Assembly: GCF_004851605.1 (NCBI RefSeq)
Contig: NZ_CP031093.1
Location: forward strand, 868,001-932,000
From: Hydrocarboniclastica marina
GTDB taxonomy: Bacteria; Pseudomonadota; Gammaproteobacteria; Pseudomonadales; Oleiphilaceae
Length of the DNA: 64,000 nucleotides
Reading direction: 5' to 3'
The position numbers and the translations under genes are program-made. The notes below the pieces were generated by a model. That model saw only the letters and a list, made by a program, of their open reading frames with translations, did not search any database and had not been told where the DNA came from. Positions 28,211 to 36,465 of this stretch are shown in pieces. Position 1 is the stretch's first letter. Each line of letters begins with the position of its first letter.

Positions 28211-29355
28211 TGGCCGCGCGCGATTATCAACATCAGCTAACCAGCGAGGCGCGCCTTGGCCGACCCAAAGGCTGGCTGGCCCGGCTACACCTTGACCCAT
28301 TACTCTTGCTGCTCTTGCTGGTGCTGACTTGCGCGGGCATGGTCATCCTTTACAGCGGAAGCAACACGGATATCGAAACGCTTGAGCGACAGGCAATCCG
28401 GATGAGCCTCGCCTTCGTGGTCATGTTTGCATTTGCCCAGATCGACCCCGCGGTATACAGGCGTTGGGGCCCATGGATCTATAGTGCAGGAGTTATCGCG
28501 CTCATTGCCGTGGCGGTTGTCGGGGTAGGGGCCAAAGGTGCCCAGCGCTGGCTTCAGTTACCTGGTTTACCCAGGGTTCAGCCTTCGGAGTTCATGAAAA
28601 TCGCCATGCCGCTTATGGCTGCCTGGTACCTCGGTAGCCGTTCGCTACCGCCGCGCTTGGGCTCGACCGCCGTCTGCTTACTGCTCATTATTGTGCCGGT
28701 TGCGCTGATTGTATCGCAGCCTGACCTTGGTACCGGCCTGCTGATCACAGTGTCCGGGGTCTTCGTGCTTTTTCTGGCAGGCATACGCTGGCGCTACATT
28801 GTTGCGTTCGCCGGACTGATCGGTCTGGCGGCGCCGGTCATGTGGTTTTTTGGCATGCGGGAGTATCAGAAACAGCGTGTGCTGACGTTTCTCAACCCTG
28901 AGAGTGATCCCCTCGGCTCCGGCTGGAATATCATCCAGTCTAAAACCGCGATCGGGTCGGGCGGCTTCAGTGGCAAAGGTTACCTTCAGGGCACCCAGTC
29001 CCACCTTGACTTCCTGCCTGAAAGCCATACCGACTTCATTGTCGCCGTGCTGGCCGAAGAGTTCGGCTTCATGGGGGTGATTGCGCTGGTGGTTGTTTAC
29101 CTGCTGATCGTCATGCGCGGCCTGTACATCGCTGCGCAGGCTCAGGACGCGTTCGGACGCATGCTTGCAGGTAGCCTGACCCTGACCTTCTTTATTTACG
29201 CGTTTGTGAACATGGGTATGGTCAGTGGTCTACTGCCCGTTGTGGGAGTGCCATTGCCACTGGTCAGTTACGGCGGCACATCAATTGTTACGCTGATGGC
29301 AGCGTTTGGCATATTAATGTCCATTCATACCCATCGACGATTTCTCACTTCATGA
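28210..29355 (+). CDS. rodA: Peptidoglycan glycosyltransferase RodA
   Basis: SEDS-family polymerase that builds glycan strands during cell elongation, partner of PBP2. The 381-residue polytopic protein (about ten membrane segments) has the SEDS signatures RWLQLPGLPRVQPSEFMKI, QPDLGTGLL with the catalytic Asp, and the C-terminal GVPLPLVSYGGTSI. It is translationally coupled to mrdA. mltB and rlpA follow, as in the Pseudomonas rod cluster. Confidence 0.97.
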   Translation: MAARDYQHQLTSEARLGRPKGWLARLHLDPLLLLLLLVLTCAGMVILYSGSNTDIETLERQAIRMSLAFVVMFAFAQIDPAVYRRWGPWIYSAGVIALIAVAVVGVGAKGAQRWLQLPGLPRVQPSEFMKIAMPLMAAWYLGSRSLPPRLGSTAVCLLLIIVPVALIVSQPDLGTGLLITVSGVFVLFLAGIRWRYIVAFAGLIGLAAPVMWFFGMREYQKQRVLTFLNPESDPLGSGWNIIQSKTAIGSGGFSGKGYLQGTQSHLDFLPESHTDFIVAVLAEEFGFMGVIALVVVYLLIVMRGLYIAAQAQDAFGRMLAGSLTLTFFIYAFVNMGMVSGLLPVVGVPLPLVSYGGTSIVTLMAAFGILMSIHTHRRFLTS

Positions 29356-29524
29356 AGCGATGTGCGAGTGGAGCTATTGCATGCGTACGCCTAGTCTATA
29401 CTATTCAGGTTTTTGCCAAACGTTCTTAACGTTGTTTCAGTTTTTGACGTCGTCCCAGCATAGGCTCGACAGCGTGGGCAAACCTTTTCCTTGTTTCGGT
29501 TCGAGTAATGGGCCGGGAGAACTG

Positions 29525-30532
29525 ATGACAGCTCTTTTGCGTTTCAACCCCCGCCTTTTTTTGAGGGCGATCACTCTCGGCTTTACCCTTGGGCCCTGCG
29601 TCGCTGGCGCGACTTATACTCAGACAGAGGCTGGCCGGGCGTTTGTGGCGCAGATGCATACCGAGCATGGTTTTCGGCGCGAAGATGTGGCGACGTGGCT
29701 GGCAGAGGCGGAAAAGCAGCAGAAAATCATAGACGCGATCAGTAGTCCCGCCGAGAAAACACTCGACTGGCAGGCTTACCGCAAAATCTTTATGACGGGC
29801 GACCGTATCGCTGGCGGCCGGGCGTTCCTTGAAGCTCACCGTGAGGCCTTCGGCCGGGCTGAGGAGGCGCCAGGGCTTGCGCGGTCCATCGCCGCCGCAA
29901 TCATTGGCGTCGAGACCCGCTACGGCCAGTTTCGCGGCAGCTATCGCGTCATTGATGCTTTGGCCACGCTAGGTTTTGACTACCCACCTCGCTCAACCTT
30001 TTTTCGCAAGGAGCTTGAGCAGTTCCTGTTGCTGACACGGGAGCAGGGTTTCGACCCGCTCAAGGTGCGCGGTTCCTATGCCGGTGCCATGGGTTATGGC
30101 CAGTTCATATCGAGTAGCTACCGGGCCTACGCGATTGATTTCGATGGTGATGGTGTTGCCGATCTGCTGGACAACCCGACCGACGCCATCGGCAGCGTGG
30201 CGAATTATTTTGCCCGCCATGGCTGGAAAGCCGGGCAACCCGTTGCCGAGCGGGTACAGGTAGGGCCTCATCTGGCAGCAATGGCCGAGACACAACTGAA
30301 ACCTGGCAAAAAACTCGGGCAGTTCAGGGCCGCCGGCCTTACTGTTCAGGCCGATCTGCCCGATGACGCGCCAGCCCGGCTGCTGCAGCTCGAAGGCGAA
30401 AACGGGCCGGAGTTCTGGCTGACCTTCCACAATTTCTATGTCATAACACGCTACAACCACAGTTCGCTCTACGCCATGGCCGTTCTGGAGCTGTCGCGCG
30501 CACTGGAGGCTGGCGGCGAGGATGAGGTTTAG
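29525..30532 (+). CDS. mltB: Membrane-bound lytic murein transglycosylase B
   Basis: Cleaves peptidoglycan between MurNAc and GlcNAc with anhydro-sugar formation. The product is about 335 residues from the ATG at 29525 (GGGAGAA upstream). It has an N-terminal signal peptide; no clear lipobox is seen, so it may be a soluble periplasmic form. The slt3-type core shows the catalytic Glu in IIGVETRYG, then SYAGAMGYGQFISSSYRAYAIDFDGDG. The frame is open from 29360 but the upstream part is not family-like. rlpA follows 6 bases later. Confidence 0.93.
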   Translation: MTALLRFNPRLFLRAITLGFTLGPCVAGATYTQTEAGRAFVAQMHTEHGFRREDVATWLAEAEKQQKIIDAISSPAEKTLDWQAYRKIFMTGDRIAGGRAFLEAHREAFGRAEEAPGLARSIAAAIIGVETRYGQFRGSYRVIDALATLGFDYPPRSTFFRKELEQFLLLTREQGFDPLKVRGSYAGAMGYGQFISSSYRAYAIDFDGDGVADLLDNPTDAIGSVANYFARHGWKAGQPVAERVQVGPHLAAMAETQLKPGKKLGQFRAAGLTVQADLPDDAPARLLQLEGENGPEFWLTFHNFYVITRYNHSSLYAMAVLELSRALEAGGEDEV

Positions 30533-30538
30533 ATCCCG

Positions 30539-31480
30539 ATGAAACACGGTGTAACTGGCACGCGGCTGTTTTCAACGCAGGCATGTTCGAGTGTTCTGCT
30601 TAGTGTTCTTGTGCTCCTGGGTGGGTGTTCTTCGACAGGTTCCGGCCAGAAGTACCAGTCAGATTCTCGCTACACCATGAGCCAGGACGCGCCGCCGAGC
30701 GGCGACTATGATGTTTCCGGGCTTGAGGACGCGGTGCCACGGGCTGAACCGTATAGCCGTGGTGGTAATCGCTCCCCCTATACCGTATGGGGCAAAAGCT
30801 ATAACGTACTCGACAGCAGCCATGGCTATGTTGAGACGGGAACTGCGAGCTGGTACGGCGCCAAGTTTCACGGTCACAAGACCTCAAACGGCGAAACCTA
30901 CGACATGTACGCCATGTCCGCCGCCCACAAGAACCTGCCGATTCCCAGCTTTGTAGAAGTTACCAACCTGGACAATAACCGCCGCGTCATTGTGCGGGTG
31001 AATGACCGCGGTCCGTTCCATTCCGACCGTATCATTGATCTGTCATACGCGGCCGCCAAAAAGCTTGATTTCACCAACAAGGGCACGGCCAGAGTCCGCA
31101 TTGCAGCCATTTCGGTCAGTGCCGACGGGTCCTGGACCGTAGCCGGTAAAGATCAGCGAAGGGTCGCAACCACCGATATGGATACGGCTTCCCGGTCGGG
31201 TACAGCGCGAACCGTCAGTGCAGGCCAGCCAGGTGGTCGGCCGTATGTACAGGTAGGTGCGTTCCGGAGCTTACAATCGGCCGCTGCGCTCAGGCTGCAA
31301 ATTTCGGAAATCACGCAGGCCCCGGTTCATGTAGTTGAGGCGGCCAACGATGCAGCGGGCTGGCATCGAGTCCATGTTGGCCCGTTCGATTCGCGCTCTC
31401 GTGCCGAGACTGAGCGTGACCGCATCGAAGCCAGGCAGTTGGGCCAGCCGATTGTTGTAATGCGCGATGACGACCGCTGA
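30539..31480 (+). CDS. rlpA: Septal-ring lytic transglycosylase / rare lipoprotein A
   Basis: 313-residue lipoprotein (lipobox LGGC near residue 30) with a double-psi beta-barrel transglycosylase domain (GTASWYGAKFHGHKTSNGE, with the catalytic Asp in VNDRGPFHSDRIIDLSYAAA) and a C-terminal SPOR domain (PYVQVGAFRSLQSA...VHVGPFDSRSRAE). SPOR binds denuded glycan at the division site; RlpA then cleaves it. It stands between mltB and dacA in the cell-wall cluster. Confidence 0.95.
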   Translation: MKHGVTGTRLFSTQACSSVLLSVLVLLGGCSSTGSGQKYQSDSRYTMSQDAPPSGDYDVSGLEDAVPRAEPYSRGGNRSPYTVWGKSYNVLDSSHGYVETGTASWYGAKFHGHKTSNGETYDMYAMSAAHKNLPIPSFVEVTNLDNNRRVIVRVNDRGPFHSDRIIDLSYAAAKKLDFTNKGTARVRIAAISVSADGSWTVAGKDQRRVATTDMDTASRSGTARTVSAGQPGGRPYVQVGAFRSLQSAAALRLQISEITQAPVHVVEAANDAAGWHRVHVGPFDSRSRAETERDRIEARQLGQPIVVMRDDDR

Positions 31481-31593
31481 TCGCGCCGGGCAAATACTGG
31501 GCAAATGTGATCTTCAGGCGACCCAACTTAACCCAGCGCCGCATGCGCTGAACAACTGACTCTGTTCCACACTGACTATCGGATAGTGAATCC

Positions 31594-32751
31594 ATGATTG
31601 CACCGTACTTCAAGGCTCTTACCTTTCTGCTCGCTCTGTCGCTCAGCGCAGGCGTGTCGGCTCAGCAAACCCTCATCCCGGCACCGCCGGAGATCGCCGC
31701 CTCATCTTACATACTGATGGATTCAGAAAGTGGCCGGATCATTGTCGAACATAACAGTGACGAGCGCCTGCCGCCTGCGAGCCTGACCAAAATGATGACG
31801 GCGTATATCACTGAACGCGAGCTTGATCAGGGGCGGGTCGCCATGGACGACCCGGTTATGATCAGTGTCAATGCATGGCGTACCGGTGGCTCGCGTATGT
31901 TCGTCCGCGAAGGGACCACCGTGCGCCTTGAGGATCTTCTTAAAGGCATCATTATCCAGAGTGGCAATGACGCCAGTGTTGCTGTAGCAGAACATATCGC
32001 TGGTAGTGAAAGTGCCTTTGCCGACATCATGAACCAGCAGGCGCAGCTGCTGGGAATGAACAACACCCGCTTTCAGAATGCGACCGGTTTGCCCGCTGCC
32101 GACCACTATTCATCGGCTCGGGACCTGGCCATATTGGCCAAACGGACCATCAACGATTTTCCCCAGAACTACGATCTCTACGCCCAGAAGTATTTTACCT
32201 ATGCGGATATCCGCCAGCCGAACCGCAACTCGCTGCTTTGGCGTGACGACTCCGTTGATGGCCTCAAGACGGGGCACACGGAAGAAGCAGGCTACTGTCT
32301 GGTGGCATCCGCAAAGCGTGATGGTATGCGCCTGGTGGCGGTTGTTATGGGAACGCGTAGTGAAAAGGCGCGCGCGCAGGAAGTTCAGAAACTCCTGAAT
32401 TACGGGTTCCGCTACTATGAAACGCATCGCTTGTTTGCCGAAGGGCAGAAGCTAATGGACAGTCGCGTATGGGGCGGCACGGAAGAAGAGTTCGGTCTGG
32501 GGCTCGACGAGGCGGTTTACGTAACCATCCCGCGTGGATCCAAACCCGAACTGCAGTCCAGTCTGGACGTCGAGGCAGTCATAGAAGCGCCGGTTACGGC
32601 CGGGCAGGAGTACGGCACGGTTCAGGTCAAACTTGGCGAGACGGTGTTGGTTGATAAGCCCCTGCTGGCGTTGCAGTCGGTTGAAGAGGCGGGGCTGTTC
32701 AAACAGCTCTGGGATAAAATAAAACTCTTTTTCAGTCAGCTTTTCAGCTGA
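31594..32751 (+). CDS. dacA: D-alanyl-D-alanine carboxypeptidase (PBP5/6 family)
   Basis: Trims the terminal D-Ala of peptidoglycan pentapeptides at the periplasmic face. The 385-residue S11 peptidase has a signal peptide ending near VSAQQ, the SxxK motif SLTK (Ser63-Lys66), SGN (QSGNDASVAV) and KTG (GLKTGHTEEAGYC). The C-terminal beta domain ends with an amphipathic helix (LFKQLWDKIKLFFSQLF) that would anchor it to the membrane, as in E. coli PBP5. Confidence 0.97.
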   Translation: MIAPYFKALTFLLALSLSAGVSAQQTLIPAPPEIAASSYILMDSESGRIIVEHNSDERLPPASLTKMMTAYITERELDQGRVAMDDPVMISVNAWRTGGSRMFVREGTTVRLEDLLKGIIIQSGNDASVAVAEHIAGSESAFADIMNQQAQLLGMNNTRFQNATGLPAADHYSSARDLAILAKRTINDFPQNYDLYAQKYFTYADIRQPNRNSLLWRDDSVDGLKTGHTEEAGYCLVASAKRDGMRLVAVVMGTRSEKARAQEVQKLLNYGFRYYETHRLFAEGQKLMDSRVWGGTEEEFGLGLDEAVYVTIPRGSKPELQSSLDVEAVIEAPVTAGQEYGTVQVKLGETVLVDKPLLALQSVEEAGLFKQLWDKIKLFFSQLFS

Positions 32752-32756
32752 ACCTT

Positions 32757-32791
32757 CGGCAGGCTCGGGACGATAGGGCCCGGGTCTGCCG
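32757..32791 (+). repeat. 13-bp stem-loop directly after dacA
   Basis: The arms CGGCAGGCTCGGG (32757-32769) and CCCGGGTCTGCCG (32779-32791) pair over 13 positions as RNA, 11 Watson-Crick and two G-U, with a 9-base loop. It begins 5 bases after the dacA stop. There is no T-tract, so it is either an imperfect terminator or a 3'-end stabiliser. Confidence 0.55.
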
Positions 32792-32954
32792 CCCCTGGCG
32801 TCTGTGCCCCCGTCTGGCTCTGGCGCGAGGAGGGTCCAGATAGGGCGCCTGGCTACGAGAACAACCCGGCAGAAAGTTGCTGGTCCATGGCTTGTAATTC
32901 TTACTCCCACACCCAATTTATCGCTGATACTTCCCAAGAAAAGCCCAGATTTCG

Positions 32955-33224
32955 ATGACTGACCCCAAAGCCCCTGTGATCACTTTTCCCTGCGATTATC
33001 CGATCAAGGTGATCGGAGACATGGCGCCCGATTTCAAAGACTTTGTTACCCGCGTTGCGCGTAATCACGACCCGCGCCTGAAAGAGCATTCCATCTCCGT
33101 CAACACCAGTCGAAACGGACGGTTTCTGTCTGTTCGTCTGGTGATCCGGGCGACAGGCGAGACACAGATTTCGGCACTGTTTGCCGAGCTGAAGGAGAGT
33201 GGACGAGTACGAATGGTGCTCTAG
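32955..33224 (+). CDS. ybeD: DUF493 (YbeD-like) small protein
   Basis: 89-residue protein of the YbeD/DUF493 family, seen between dacA and lipB in most gammaproteobacteria. The recognisable core is FPCDYPIKVIGDMAPDF at the start and a basic, strand-rich C-terminal half. It has an ACT-like fold in known structures; a role linked to lipoate synthesis is suggested only by its neighbourhood. Confidence 0.92.
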   Translation: MTDPKAPVITFPCDYPIKVIGDMAPDFKDFVTRVARNHDPRLKEHSISVNTSRNGRFLSVRLVIRATGETQISALFAELKESGRVRMVL

Positions 33225-33283
33225 CGGAGCCGTGAAAATCGACTGCATCCCGGACCGGGCATAGCAAAAACGAGTACGCACTC

Positions 33284-33970
33284 ATGGCCCAGACACAAGA
33301 GTCAGTCCCGCTGCCAACGCCACTTTACGTGCGCAAGCTCGGTGTAGTGCCCTACAGCGAAGCCTGGCAGGCTATGCAGCGGTTTACCGAGCAGCGCAAT
33401 CAGGACACAGCCGATGAAATCTGGCTGCTCGAACACCCGCCGGTGTTTACCCAGGGCCAGGCGGGTAAAGCCGAGCATATTCTCGCGCCTGGTGATATTC
33501 CTGTGGTTCAGGTTGATCGTGGTGGGCAGGTGACGTATCACGGTCCCGGTCAGTTGATGGCTTATCTGCTGGTTGATATAGCGCGCAAGAGAATGGGTGT
33601 TCGCCAGCTGGTCAGCGCCATAGAGCAGGCTCTGGTCGAAGCCCTGAGAGAGTGGGGGATCGACGCCGCACCGAGGCCCGACGCCCCTGGAGTCTATGTA
33701 GGCGACGCTAAGATAGCCTCTCTCGGCCTGCGCATCAGGCGGGGCTGCTCGTTTCACGGTCTGGCCCTGAACATTGCGATGGACATGGAGCCCTTCAGTC
33801 GGATTAATCCCTGCGGCTACGCCGGACTGCCCATGACCGAAGTGCAGGCCTTTTCGGCAGATGCCAGACTGGACGCTGTCGCGGATGACCTGCTTGTTTC
33901 CCTTTGTCGGCACCTATCGCTCTTGCAGGAGCAGGTGGTTGAGCAAAAGCCAGCTTGCTGGCAAGGCTGA
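33284..33970 (+). CDS. lipB: Octanoyltransferase (lipoate biosynthesis)
   Basis: Transfers octanoyl from acyl carrier protein to lipoyl domains of 2-oxoacid dehydrogenases and the glycine cleavage system. The 228-residue protein has the motif [17 protein letters not shown], the catalytic Lys143 ([11 protein letters not shown]) and the catalytic Cys177 (INPCGYAGL). lipA, which usually follows, is not here: the next gene is an ABC1 kinase. Confidence 0.96.
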   Translation: MAQTQESVPLPTPLYVRKLGVVPYSEAWQAMQRFTEQRNQDTADEIWLLEHPPVFTQGQAGKAEHILAPGDIPVVQVDRGGQVTYHGPGQLMAYLLVDIARKRMGVRQLVSAIEQALVEALREWGIDAAPRPDAPGVYVGDAKIASLGLRIRRGCSFHGLALNIAMDMEPFSRINPCGYAGLPMTEVQAFSADARLDAVADDLLVSLCRHLSLLQEQVVEQKPACWQG

Positions 33971-34049
33971 TTGCCCTTGACGTGAGCCCGGCATAACATT
34001 GCCTGGGCGCAACTTCCCTTATGCCCCGGACAGCCGATAAACTCTGCTC

Positions 34050-35447
34050 ATGACTATCAAAAAGACTCCGGACACGGTATCGCGTATCAAAACAGGAAGC
34101 TTTGAACGTCGTTTGAGCCTCACTCGGGCCGGGCTTTTCGCCGGTACCCGAATGGCTTCACACATGGCTACCAACTGGTTTGGCAGCCGTGAAACGCGTG
34201 ACGAGCGGCACCGGGAGATGCTCTCCAAACAGGCTCGGTATCTGGTTAAGGAACTGGGCGACCTGAAGGGCAGCGTGGTCAAGATAGGGCAGGTAATGGC
34301 GCTTTATGGCGAGCATTTCCTGCCGCCAGAAGTGACAGAAGCGCTGCATACGCTTGAAGACCAGACATCAGCACTGGACTGGTCTGTGATCGAAAAGACC
34401 CTGAGGGCGGAACTGGGCGAAGAACGTCTGGCCCAGTTGGATATTGAGGAAGAGCCTATTGGGACGGCATCGCTGGCGCAAGTCCATCGGGCCCGTTGCC
34501 GGGCCAACGGTCTGGAAGTCTGCCTGAAGGTCCAGTATCCCGGCGTGGCGAAAGCGGTCGACTCGGACCTCGACTCGGTTGCCCAGCTTTTGCGCGTGGC
34601 CCGGGTTGTGTCCTTCGGACCGGATTTCGACGAGTGGCTCGAAGAGGTCCGCGCTATGATGCACCGTGAGGTGGACTATGAGATGGAAGCGCGCACAACC
34701 GAATCTTTTCGCCAGAAGCTCAGCGGCGATAGCCGTTTTGTCGTTCCTCGGGTACTCCCGGAGTTTTCCAACGCACGGGTGATGACCTCAACCTACGAGC
34801 CCGGACACAGTCTCACCTCGTCGACCGTCCAGGGGCTTTCGCTTGAGCGCCGCTCAGCGCTTGGACAGGCCGCGCTCTCGCTTTTTCTGAGCGAGCTGTT
34901 CCTGTGGGGTGAAATCCAGACCGATCCCAACTTCGGGAACTACCGTATACGCCTCGGCGATGACGGCCAGCCAGACCAGATCGTGCTTCTCGACTTCGGC
35001 GCCGTGCAGCGCTACGACGACACATTCCTGAACCCGGTCAGGGAGATGATACAGGCCTCCTACGAACGTGACCTGGACGCCGTCATAAAAGGCGGCATTA
35101 CGCTCAGGTTTATGGATCAGAGTTGGCCTGAGGATATTCTGAAACGCTTTGGCGAGGTCTGCATGGCGGTGCTTGAACCGCTCAGCCCGGACTCGATCGA
35201 GAAGCCAGAGTATGCCGTCAATGAGCAGGGACAGTACCGCTGGAAGCAAAGTGATCTGCCCAACCGGGTGGCGCGCCAGGCGACGCGGTCGGCAATTAGC
35301 CGGTACTTTCGTATTCCGCCCCGGGAATTTATCTTTCTCAACCGTAAGCTCGTGGGCGTCTATACGTTCATCGCAGTGTTATGCGCCGAGTTTGACGGGG
35401 AACCCATCCTCCGCCGCTATCTGTACGGGGACCTGAAACGGGCTTGA
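34050..35447 (+). CDS. ABC1/AarF (UbiB-like) atypical kinase family protein
   Basis: 465-residue soluble protein of the ABC1 atypical kinase family. It has the family KxGQ motif (VVKIGQVMALYGEHFLPPEV), the ATP-loop substitution (PIGTASLAQVHRARC), MHREVDYEMEARTTE and the metal-binding DFGAV. Members such as UbiB and COQ8 act in ubiquinone synthesis as ATPases; no transmembrane C-terminus is seen, so this is a paralogue rather than UbiB itself. It lies about 80 bases after lipB; a link is unproven. Confidence 0.88.
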   Translation: MTIKKTPDTVSRIKTGSFERRLSLTRAGLFAGTRMASHMATNWFGSRETRDERHREMLSKQARYLVKELGDLKGSVVKIGQVMALYGEHFLPPEVTEALHTLEDQTSALDWSVIEKTLRAELGEERLAQLDIEEEPIGTASLAQVHRARCRANGLEVCLKVQYPGVAKAVDSDLDSVAQLLRVARVVSFGPDFDEWLEEVRAMMHREVDYEMEARTTESFRQKLSGDSRFVVPRVLPEFSNARVMTSTYEPGHSLTSSTVQGLSLERRSALGQAALSLFLSELFLWGEIQTDPNFGNYRIRLGDDGQPDQIVLLDFGAVQRYDDTFLNPVREMIQASYERDLDAVIKGGITLRFMDQSWPEDILKRFGEVCMAVLEPLSPDSIEKPEYAVNEQGQYRWKQSDLPNRVARQATRSAISRYFRIPPREFIFLNRKLVGVYTFIAVLCAEFDGEPILRRYLYGDLKRA

Positions 35448-35584
35448 TCAGACGGTTTGCGCTCAGCCAGCGGGCTGGCGCCGATGGTCTGCAGGCCCGC
35501 GACCGCAGGTGACCGTAACGTTTCGATCTTCCCGCGCGCGACCCGCCGAACCTGTGCGCAGCTCTCGCCGCTTATAAGCCGGCG

Positions 35585-36004
35585 TCAGGGCAGGACTGCA
35601 AGTACCAGTGCGTAGCGTACGCCCTTACCGATGAAAACCAGTATAAAGAAGGGCAGCCACTTCACCCGCATAGTGCCCGCGATCAGTGTCAGCGGATCGC
35701 CGATGACCGGTAGCCACGCCAGCAACAATGTCCAGATACCGTAGCGGTTGAACTGGACCTGGGCCCGCTCGATCTGGTCCGGCTTGAACGGAAACCAGCG
35801 GCGGTCCTGGAAGTGAACCAGCCCGCGGCCCATGGCTGCGTTAACTGCAGACCCGAGTGTATTTCCCGCCGTCGCGATCAGTAACAGTGTGATCCAGGCG
35901 CCGGGGTCCGCGTAGTAAAGGTAGCCGAGGGTCACTTCGGAGTAGAAGGGCAACACGGTGGCTGCGAGAAAGGCGCTGAGAAAAAGGCCGGCGTATGAGG
36001 TCAC
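35585..36004 (-). CDS. YqaA-like SNARE-associated (VTT/DedA-related) membrane protein
   Basis: About 139 residues from a GTG at 36004 (GGGGG 8 bases upstream). Four hydrophobic segments and the core GNTLGSAVNAAMGRG...LLLAWLPVIGDPLTLIAGTMRVKWLPF match the small YqaA branch of the DedA superfamily. The frame is open to 36109 but the upstream residues look non-family. Function is unknown; related proteins help move lipids across the membrane. Confidence 0.85.
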   Translation of the reverse strand: MTSYAGLFLSAFLAATVLPFYSEVTLGYLYYADPGAWITLLLIATAGNTLGSAVNAAMGRGLVHFQDRRWFPFKPDQIERAQVQFNRYGIWTLLLAWLPVIGDPLTLIAGTMRVKWLPFFILVFIGKGVRYALVLAVLP

Positions 36005-36181
36005 AGACCAGCCCCCGGCTTTGTCCGGCCTGACTGGCAGAATGCAAAGAGCTTGGGCTTGTTGATGGGGGTTGGCGCTGGTCGCTCCATACGCTCTGCC
36101 TCTTCGCACGTCCGTGTGTTGGGTCTGGGTCTTGCGGGGCGAATCTCATTGATGGTCGCACACCCCGCTTGCTGAGCAGGG

Positions 36182-36391
36182 CTATTCGCCGGCATTACCA
36201 CCCTTGTGGTTGCCACGTTCGCTCATTTCTTTCGGCGCACCGGATGCGTCCAGGCTGGCGGTTGCGTCTTCGTTGCGGCGGCGACGTCCGGCCTGCTCTC
36301 TGACGTGTCGCTTTGCTGTTTCGCCTGTGACGTTGAACCAGTCCAGGTGCTTTTTCCATACCGCAGCCGATATGTTGTCTGGTTTTTCCAT
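36182..36391 (-). CDS. Small basic hypothetical protein
   Basis: 69-residue protein with a Trp/Lys-rich N-terminal half (ISAAVWKKHLDWFNVTGETAKRHV), an arginine cluster and a hydrophilic C-terminus. No signal or membrane segment is seen. A strong ribosome site, AGGAG 8 bases before the ATG, supports that it is real. It sits 74 bases downstream of pfp on the same strand, so it may be co-transcribed. I do not recognise a family with certainty and assign no function. Confidence 0.65.
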   Translation of the reverse strand: MEKPDNISAAVWKKHLDWFNVTGETAKRHVREQAGRRRRNEDATASLDASGAPKEMSERGNHKGGNAGE

Positions 36392-36465
36392 GCTTACATC
36401 TCCTGAACGGCTATGCCTGGCCCGGGCAACGCCCTATGGGGCAGAGCCGGACCATAGGGCCTCAA

